Origin: Verrucomicrobiaceae bacterium
GTDB taxonomy: Bacteria; Verrucomicrobiota; Verrucomicrobiia; Verrucomicrobiales; Verrucomicrobiaceae
Assembly: GCA_016795465.1 (NCBI GenBank)
Contig: JAEUHK010000033.1
Span: forward strand, 1 to 44,959
Direction of reading: 5' to 3'
Length of the DNA stretch: 44,959 bases
Under the pieces are notes generated by a model. The model worked only from the letters and a program-made list of their open reading frames with translations. It had not been told where the DNA came from and did not search any database. A program made the position numbers and the translations under genes. Below are positions 40,152 to 44,959 of this stretch, piece by piece (position 1 is the stretch's first letter; every line of letters begins with the position of its first letter).

Positions 40152-41987
40152 TCAGGCAGTCACGAGACGGGCTTTGAACTTCTCCATGGCCTTCTGGATG
40201 AGAGGGTCTTGATAAAAGCTCTCATCGACCTGCGGCTTCTCGGCCTCGGCGGGAGGCTCGGGCTTCGGTTCTTCTTTTTTAGCCTCCACCTTGGGCTTTT
40301 CGGGCTCGACGGGCTTTTTCGGCGCGGGAGGTGGCGGAGGCTCGTCGAGCAGGCCGAGGCCCATTTCGGAGAACTCGGGCGCTTTGAGGCTCGAATCGAG
40401 CACGAACTCAAACTTCATCGCCTTGCCCGTGAGCTCGGAGATGAGGCTTTCGAGGTAGCTCATCTGTGCCGGGCGCATCAGGCTATCGCGGGCGAAGCCC
40501 TCGGAGGTCGGAAAGCCCACTTTGATCGTGTTGCGCTGGATGCCGAGCATCGTCCCGGCCTGCACCCATGAGAGCACGAGCGGACGGCGTTCCTGCACGA
40601 GCGAAACAAAGCGCGGCCACAGGTCGATGTCGTCGAGCGATTCGACCGGCGCAGGCTCGGGAGCTGGCGGAGGCGGCTCGGCTTTGGCGACCGGAGCCGG
40701 AGCGGGTTCAGGAGCAGGCTTTGCCACTGGAGCTGGTGCAGGCGCAGGAACGTAAGGACGTTCTTCACGCACGCTGCTCTCGACGGGCCTTGGGGCGGGA
40801 CGTGGAGCAGGCGCGGGGCGAGGTGCTGGTGCCACGCGAGGAGCGGAAGGAGGCAGCGAGCCGCCATCGAGGGCCTCGATGACATCGCTGATGGACACCT
40901 CGTTGAGGCTTTGCACGGCGGCGATGACGCCGAGTTCAAAGTGAAGGCGTTTGTTGCTCGCCCAGCGCATGCGGGCATCGACATCGGCGAGACCATCGAC
41001 GACACGCAGGAGCTGCTCCGTGCTGCCCATCTGCGCTTGGGCGGCGATTTCATCGATCAACTCGGGACTGAGGTCCTCCGAGGCGGCCTCGGGATCGGCC
41101 TGCTGCACGAGCAGCGTGCGGAAGTGCTGGATGAGATCGCCCAGCAGGCGGGAGAGATCCTTGCCGGCCTCGCTTTGATCATGCACGGCTCGCAATGCGT
41201 TCACGGTATCGCTTTCTAGAATGCAGCGGGCCAGGTGTGCCACGGTCTCACCCGCGGTGAAGCCGAAAATGTCGAGCACGTCCTGCTCGGTGATGTGCGC
41301 CCCGCAGAAGGCCACGAGCTGGTCGAGCATGGACTGCGCATCGCGCATGCCGCCCTCCGCGCCCTTGCCGATGGCAAAGGCGGCCTTTTCATCGAGCTGC
41401 ACGCCCTCCAGCTCGGCGATGTGCAGCAGGTGCTTGGCGATGATGGCGTTCGGGATGCGGCGCAGGTCAAAGCGCTGGCAGCGGCTGATGATGGTGGGCA
41501 GGATCTTGTTCGCCTCCGTGGTGGCGAAGATGAATTTCACATGCGGCGGCGGCTCCTCGAGCGTCTTCAGCAGGGCGTTGAAGGCCCCGGCGGTTAGCAT
41601 GTGGACCTCGTCGATGTAGTAGATTTTGAAAGGGCAGCGCGTGGGGGCGAATTTCACGTTGTCACGCAGCTCGCGGACCTGCTCCACGCCGTTGTTGCTG
41701 GCACCGTCGATCTCCAGCACGTCCATGCAGCGCCCTTCGGCGATCTCGATGCTCAGCTCGTCATCCGGGTCAAAGTCGATGTTCGGGCCGCCCTTGGCGC
41801 AGAGCGCCTTGGCAAAGATGCGGGCCGTGGAGGTCTTTCCCGTGCCGCGAGGCCCGACGAAGAGGTAGGCATGCGCCAGGCGGCTCTGCGCGATGGCATT
41901 GCGCAGCGTGCGCACGACGTGCTCCTGGCCGAGCACATCGGCAAAGGTTCGAGGGCGGTACTTGCGGGCAAAAACTTGGTAACTCAC
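40152..41987 (-). CDS. dnaX: DNA polymerase III subunit gamma/tau
   Basis: 611 residues. Clamp-loader ATPase. Walker A GPRGTGKTSTARIF, Walker B IYYIDEVHML, sensor I FATTEANK and the SRC motif IISRCQRFDLRR are present. The zinc-binding region of typical DnaX (four cysteines) is replaced by an acidic insert with two cysteines (ALCAKGGPNIDFDPDDELS and EGRCMDVLEIDGASNNG). A long Pro/Ala-rich linker (about residues 385-455) separates the ATPase from the tau tail. The C terminus, about 80 residues, is Pro/Glu/Lys-rich. Confidence 0.96.
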   Translation of the reverse strand: MSYQVFARKYRPRTFADVLGQEHVVRTLRNAIAQSRLAHAYLFVGPRGTGKTSTARIFAKALCAKGGPNIDFDPDDELSIEIAEGRCMDVLEIDGASNNGVEQVRELRDNVKFAPTRCPFKIYYIDEVHMLTAGAFNALLKTLEEPPPHVKFIFATTEANKILPTIISRCQRFDLRRIPNAIIAKHLLHIAELEGVQLDEKAAFAIGKGAEGGMRDAQSMLDQLVAFCGAHITEQDVLDIFGFTAGETVAHLARCILESDTVNALRAVHDQSEAGKDLSRLLGDLIQHFRTLLVQQADPEAASEDLSPELIDEIAAQAQMGSTEQLLRVVDGLADVDARMRWASNKRLHFELGVIAAVQSLNEVSISDVIEALDGGSLPPSAPRVAPAPRPAPAPRPAPRPVESSVREERPYVPAPAPAPVAKPAPEPAPAPVAKAEPPPPAPEPAPVESLDDIDLWPRFVSLVQERRPLVLSWVQAGTMLGIQRNTIKVGFPTSEGFARDSLMRPAQMSYLESLISELTGKAMKFEFVLDSSLKAPEFSEMGLGLLDEPPPPPAPKKPVEPEKPKVEAKKEEPKPEPPAEAEKPQVDESFYQDPLIQKAMEKFKARLVTA

Positions 41988-42120
41988 GCCTCAAGTCCTA
42001 GCGAAGCCCCCTTGAGACGCCAACAGAACTTTGCACACCGCACCTCCTTCCTTGACCTTTTCTCCCATCGTGACCTCTTCACGAGCTCATTGACCCGATT
42101 GACGCCACTGACGCCTCCGA

Positions 42121-42153
42121 TATTCGTCATTCCGCCTTCCTCATTCGTCATTT
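42121..42153. repeat. Word-like repeat family E, copy 4
   Basis: ATTCGTCATTCCGCC and CTCATTCGTCATT occur in direct rather than inverted order, 10 bp before the radical SAM start. Confidence 0.6.
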
Positions 42154-42162
42154 CTTCCCCCC

Positions 42163-43380
42163 ATGCTCCTCTCCCTCACCTCCCGCATCCTGCGCACCGT
42201 CGATCCGCTTTGTCTGGCGAAGATTGGCTGGAATTTCGGCTACAAGGGGGCGCGGTCCGTGATGCTGCACAAGCAGCGCATGAAGCAGGGGCAGTTCTTC
42301 CCGCCCTTCTTCTACATCTCCATCCTGAACTCCTGCAACCTCCGCTGCCAGGGCTGCTGGGTCGATGTCGATAAGCCGCGCGAGTCGCTGAACCTCGACG
42401 AGCTGAACAAGATCGTGAACGACGCCAAGCGGCGCGGGAATGCCTTCTTCGGCATCCTCGGCGGCGAGCCCTTCATGCACCCGGAGCTCTTCGACTTCCT
42501 CGCCATGCACCCGGACGCCTACTTCCAGGTCTTCACAAACGGCCAGATGATCACCGAGAAAGCCGCCACCGCCATGCGCCAGCTCGGGAACATCACCCCG
42601 CTCGTCAGCATCGAAGGCACCGAGGTCGTCAGCAACGAGCGCCGCGGCAAGACGGATGTTTTGACCCGCACCCTCCGCGGCCTGCAAAACTGCCTCGACG
42701 CCCGCGTGCTCACCGGCGTCGCCACCAGCCTCTGCAAGACGAACATCGACGACCTCCTCACCGAGACCTGGCTGCGCCGCCTCATCGACATGGGCGTCCA
42801 CTACGCCTGGTATCACACCTACCGGCCCGTCGGGCCCAAGATCAGCGCCGAGCTCGCCCTCACGCCGGATCAGATCACCCAGGTGCGCCGCTTCGTCGTC
42901 AACATGCGGGCGAAGCTGCCCATCGCCATCGTCGATGCCTACTACGATCACCAGGGCCAGGCGCTCTGCCCCATGGCCAATGGCATCAGCCATCACATCA
43001 GCCCCACTGGCGCCATCGAGCCCTGCCCCATCATCCAGTTCGCCAAGGAAAGCGTCCGCACCAGCGACGACCTCTTTGATGTCTTCACGAAAAGCGAGTT
43101 CTTGCGCGACTTCCGCACCATCGCCGCCGAAAACACCCGCGGCTGCATCGTCCTCGAGCGCCCGGACCTCGTGAAGGCCGTTGTCACGAAGCACACCGCC
43201 AAGGACAGCACCATCCGCCAGACCGCCATGGCCGAGATCGAGAGCATGACCCCGCGCACCAGCCAATGGCGTGAAGGCGAGGAGATCCCCGAGAAGCACT
43301 GGATGTACTGGCTCGCCAAAAAGTTCTTCTTCAACGACTTCGGGGTGTATCGCGGGCTGGAGAAGAAGCGCGGGGTGTGA
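42163..43380 (+). CDS. Radical SAM protein, possible SPASM-like C terminus
   Basis: 405 residues. The cluster motif is CNLRCQGCW (CxxxCxxC) after FFPPFFYISILNS. GGEPFMHPELFDFLAMHP marks the SAM-binding GGE. The C-terminal region CPMANGISHHISPTGAIEPC has extra cysteines as in SPASM/Twitch domains. The substrate is unknown. The start is close to a family E repeat. Confidence 0.88.
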   Translation: MLLSLTSRILRTVDPLCLAKIGWNFGYKGARSVMLHKQRMKQGQFFPPFFYISILNSCNLRCQGCWVDVDKPRESLNLDELNKIVNDAKRRGNAFFGILGGEPFMHPELFDFLAMHPDAYFQVFTNGQMITEKAATAMRQLGNITPLVSIEGTEVVSNERRGKTDVLTRTLRGLQNCLDARVLTGVATSLCKTNIDDLLTETWLRRLIDMGVHYAWYHTYRPVGPKISAELALTPDQITQVRRFVVNMRAKLPIAIVDAYYDHQGQALCPMANGISHHISPTGAIEPCPIIQFAKESVRTSDDLFDVFTKSEFLRDFRTIAAENTRGCIVLERPDLVKAVVTKHTAKDSTIRQTAMAEIESMTPRTSQWREGEEIPEKHWMYWLAKKFFFNDFGVYRGLEKKRGV

Positions 43381-43705
43381 TTGGGGCGGTTAACGACTCG
43401 GATCAGGCGACGGGCCGCCAGCAAGCCGCGCCAACGCAGCGCCGCCGGCATCATCATCCACTAAGAGAGTTGCAAGGCACCTAGAAACACAGCGAGCCGC
43501 AGCCCCAGCGCCAAAAAACGCCCCAAAGCAAACCGCAAAAGGCCCCACTCTCCGGCGAAGTGCGGTGGACGTTCCACCCCGGGCTTGTTGAACAACCGTT
43601 ACCTTTGAAGTCAGGCCACACTCAAGACCTCAACGACACTCGTTGACGCCCGATTCAAAGCTAACTTGAGGGTTCACCCTCGTTGGTTCGTTGTGTGTGG
43701 TCATA
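43381..43705. other. Non-coding spacer between the radical SAM and lipoprotein genes
   Basis: No gene is supported. CAACGACACTCGTTG and CTTTGAA/TTCAAAG make small inverted repeats, but no complete site is recognised. Confidence 0.4.
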
Positions 43706-44149
43706 CTACTTCTTGGTCGAGGTGTGATAACGCTTCTGTAGAGATGTGGGTAAGTGCTCCCAAACGGTCTGTGGAATCGTAATCTGATCTGTGACAGCAC
43801 TCATCCTGACTGGAGTAACTGAAAAGTCGAAGAATTTGAAGTAGCCAATGTCGCTGCCGTATCCCCAGAGTTTCGTGGGAGTCTCCCACCATAGAAACCA
43901 TCTCATGGCATCAGAACCTACATAGTCTGATACAAGCTGTTTCCCGGTCGCCTTCTCAGACACAGTAAAGTCCACAAGAGACTTCTCTCGACGAGTCACC
44001 TCAATAGCGAATGAACCAGAGGGTGATGAATAAGCGCCGAAATCTCGAATCATGCCCGATGGTGCTCCTGATGCTCCTGATGCTCCAGATCGTCCGCAAC
44101 TGGCAAGCATACAGCAAGCGAACAAGATGATTAGCTGGTAGCGATTCAT
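43706..44149 (-). CDS. Putative lipoprotein of unknown function
   Basis: 147 residues. A lipoprotein signal, LIILFACCMLASCG, has a lipobox LASC with Cys18. The mature part starts with a short GASGASGAPSG repeat, then a globular domain (PSGSFAIEVTRREKSLVDFT, WFLWWETPTKLWGYGSDIG). GC is lower than in the neighbours. No family is recognised. Confidence 0.65.
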   Translation of the reverse strand: MNRYQLIILFACCMLASCGRSGASGASGAPSGMIRDFGAYSSPSGSFAIEVTRREKSLVDFTVSEKATGKQLVSDYVGSDAMRWFLWWETPTKLWGYGSDIGYFKFFDFSVTPVRMSAVTDQITIPQTVWEHLPTSLQKRYHTSTKK

Positions 44150-44426
44150 GGCGATTGGTTCTCGAAGTTGGGCGAACAGTCTGGATGGTTAACAGATCGT
44201 GAGGTTTGTCAGCAGCTTTATCGCCAACGTTTTGTCGGAAAAGTACGGGGTGTGGTGCTCATGAGTGTCGTTTTACCCTCCGATGTCGTTGCTGGGCAAC
44301 AAAAAGGTGACTTTGCAGCGGCATAGGAGGGTAAGTTTCGTGTGTGACTATTCCAACCTCGGGGCTGTCGTCCCTGTAAGCGTTGTGTGATGGTCCAACG
44401 CACCCGATGCGGCGAAGCAAGGTCGT
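44150..44426. other. Non-coding, mixed-composition region
   Basis: No gene is supported. The first part is AT-richer and the last part becomes GC-rich, leading into the hairpin train. Confidence 0.4.
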
Positions 44427-44648
44427 CCTCTCGCTCCGTGAGAGGAACTCCGCGTGGGCCGGGCCGATGCGTTCACGCCTTTCGAGGGCGGTGGAGGCAG
44501 CGGAGGCCTTGGGCTCCTCTTGCGGAGCAAGAGGGCTACTTTGCTGGCGCGTTCGTCACGCGCCTTGGTGGAAGACGCGCAGCGGCGATTGGCAGCGCAG
44601 GGAGCGGGACTTGCCAAGTCCCGGCTTGAGGCCCTTGGCAAGGGCCTC
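44427..44648. repeat. Train of five perfect or near-perfect hairpins
   Basis: CCTCTCGC-TCC-GTGAGAGG (44427-44445, one G-T pair); CCTCTTGC-GGA-GCAAGAGG (44516-44534); GGCGCGT-TCGTC-ACGCGCC (44546-44564); GGGACTTG-C-CAAGTCCC (44606-44622, perfect bar one centre base); GAGGCCCTTG-G-CAAGGGCCTC (44628-44648). Tight loops and 7-10 bp stems are striking. Both strands are open in some frames, but the structure points to a DNA/RNA element. Confidence 0.85.
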
Positions 44649-44750
44649 TCCTGGGGCGGTCATCAGCGCTTACGCATGCAAGGAGCATCTGCTTATCTTT
44701 TTTGCGTCACCATGATGGGTGCCTCTCAGGGACAAGCGATCCCCGTTTCA

Positions 44751-44823
44751 CTGCTGATGAGACGCTCATCTGACGCTGACAACTTCCCGCCATGAGCGTC
44801 TCGTTAGCGTCCTATCAGCGGTT
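44751..44823. repeat. Palindromic repeat family B, copy 3 (diverged)
   Basis: CTGATGAGACGCTCATCTGA, then GAGCGTCTCGTTAGCGTCCT, then ATCAGCGGTT: the same words as at 4524 and 5562, 40 kb away. It overlaps the C-terminal codons of the gene at 44804. Confidence 0.7.
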
Positions 44824-44959
44824 CATGCGTTTGAAAAAGTGATGACGCGGAAAATTGCTGCGACACAGGAGGAGGAGCAGGCGCAGGGGCCTCCGGGAAC
44901 AGAATCGGAGCCTTGAAAGGACCAACTGGCCATGAATCGCGGCTATCCATGGGAGATTC
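44804..44959 (-). CDS. C-terminal end of a gene leaving the window (tentative)
   Basis: A frame open from the right edge to TAA at 44804-44806 gives 51 residues, including PVGPFKAPILFPEAPAPAPP and PVSQQFSASSLFQTHEPL. Pro/Ala-rich, coding-like composition; the last residues come from repeat family B. No family is recognised. A plus-strand start at 44932 (MNRGYPWEI) is the competing reading. Confidence 0.35.
   Translation of the reverse strand, partial: ESPMDSRDSWPVGPFKAPILFPEAPAPAPPPVSQQFSASSLFQTHEPLIGR

Noticed and set aside
40270..40290. Programmed frameshift in dnaX at the A-run (GCTAAAAAAGAAG)
   Set aside because: The run sits in the last 30 or so codons, far from the usual gamma/tau branch point, and no stimulating structure is evident.
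43560..43700. Integron attC-like site around GTTGAACAACCGTTAC
   Set aside because: The arms do not pair in the R-L order of attC and no integrase is near.
44454..44795. 113-residue plus-strand frame over the hairpin train
   Set aside because: Open frame explained by GC-rich palindromes; no domain or start signal.

Overview
The window looks like a chromosomal segment of a high-GC Verrucomicrobiota bacterium, probably near Prosthecobacter/Verrucomicrobiaceae. This is inferred from the Tat-exported DUF1501 protein, the secreted PPC-domain and sugar-isomerase-like proteins, a tmRNA tag ending NSNELALAA, a CobA-HemD fusion and many exported proteins of unknown role. Most genes are ordinary housekeeping or exported functions at high GC. 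Three or four stretches of clearly lower GC (about 2.7-4.1 kb, 18.4-20.5 kb, 43.7-44.3 kb) and several repeat nests mark accessory DNA.

Layout. 1-4.1 kb: the 3' part of thiC, a four-helix-bundle (S23/IVP-like) gene, a diverged second copy of the thiC 3' end, and an AT-richer P-loop ATPase. 4.1-5.8 kb: a gene-poor nest of several families of long imperfect palindromes around a perfectly phased 21-bp tandem array (17 units), which could encode a heptad-repeat protein. 5.8-17.3 kb: a cupin protein, rimO, ssrA (tmRNA), an MFS transporter, a DUF1501/PPC pair, a flavodoxin-less sulfite reductase flavoprotein, a parvulin and a cobA-hemD fusion. 17.37-19.88 kb: a complete 2,509-bp IS1-family-like transposon with terminal inverted repeats, an 8-bp target duplication and passenger genes (ribbon-helix-helix-like protein, tRNA-like sequence, three small ORFs). 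20-31.5 kb: a membrane protein, a sugar isomerase-like protein, an active/degenerate HtrA pair, a metallo-beta-lactamase-fold enzyme, metG, a DhnA-type aldolase, a glycerol facilitator and zwf. 31.9-32.8 kb: a frameshifted IS110-family transposase. 33-43.4 kb: a methyltransferase/degenerate-rhodanese operon, a four-gene operon (zinc-ribbon TPM protein, DUF1460 hydrolase, small membrane protein, LysR regulator), purU, asd, a low-molecular-weight phosphatase, dnaX and a radical SAM enzyme. 43.4-45 kb: a lipoprotein, a train of perfect hairpins and the end of a gene leaving the window.

How the genes relate. The sulfite reductase reductase-module (13.8 kb) and the uroporphyrinogen methyltransferase/synthase (15.8 kb) both belong to sirohaem-dependent sulfite reduction. 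purU, thiC, asd, zwf, metG and dnaX are core metabolism or information genes.

The most unusual parts are the passenger-carrying IS1-like element, the four-helix-bundle gene bracketed by two thiC 3' ends, and the word-like palindromic repeat families, two of which lie inside the N-terminal codons of exported proteins.
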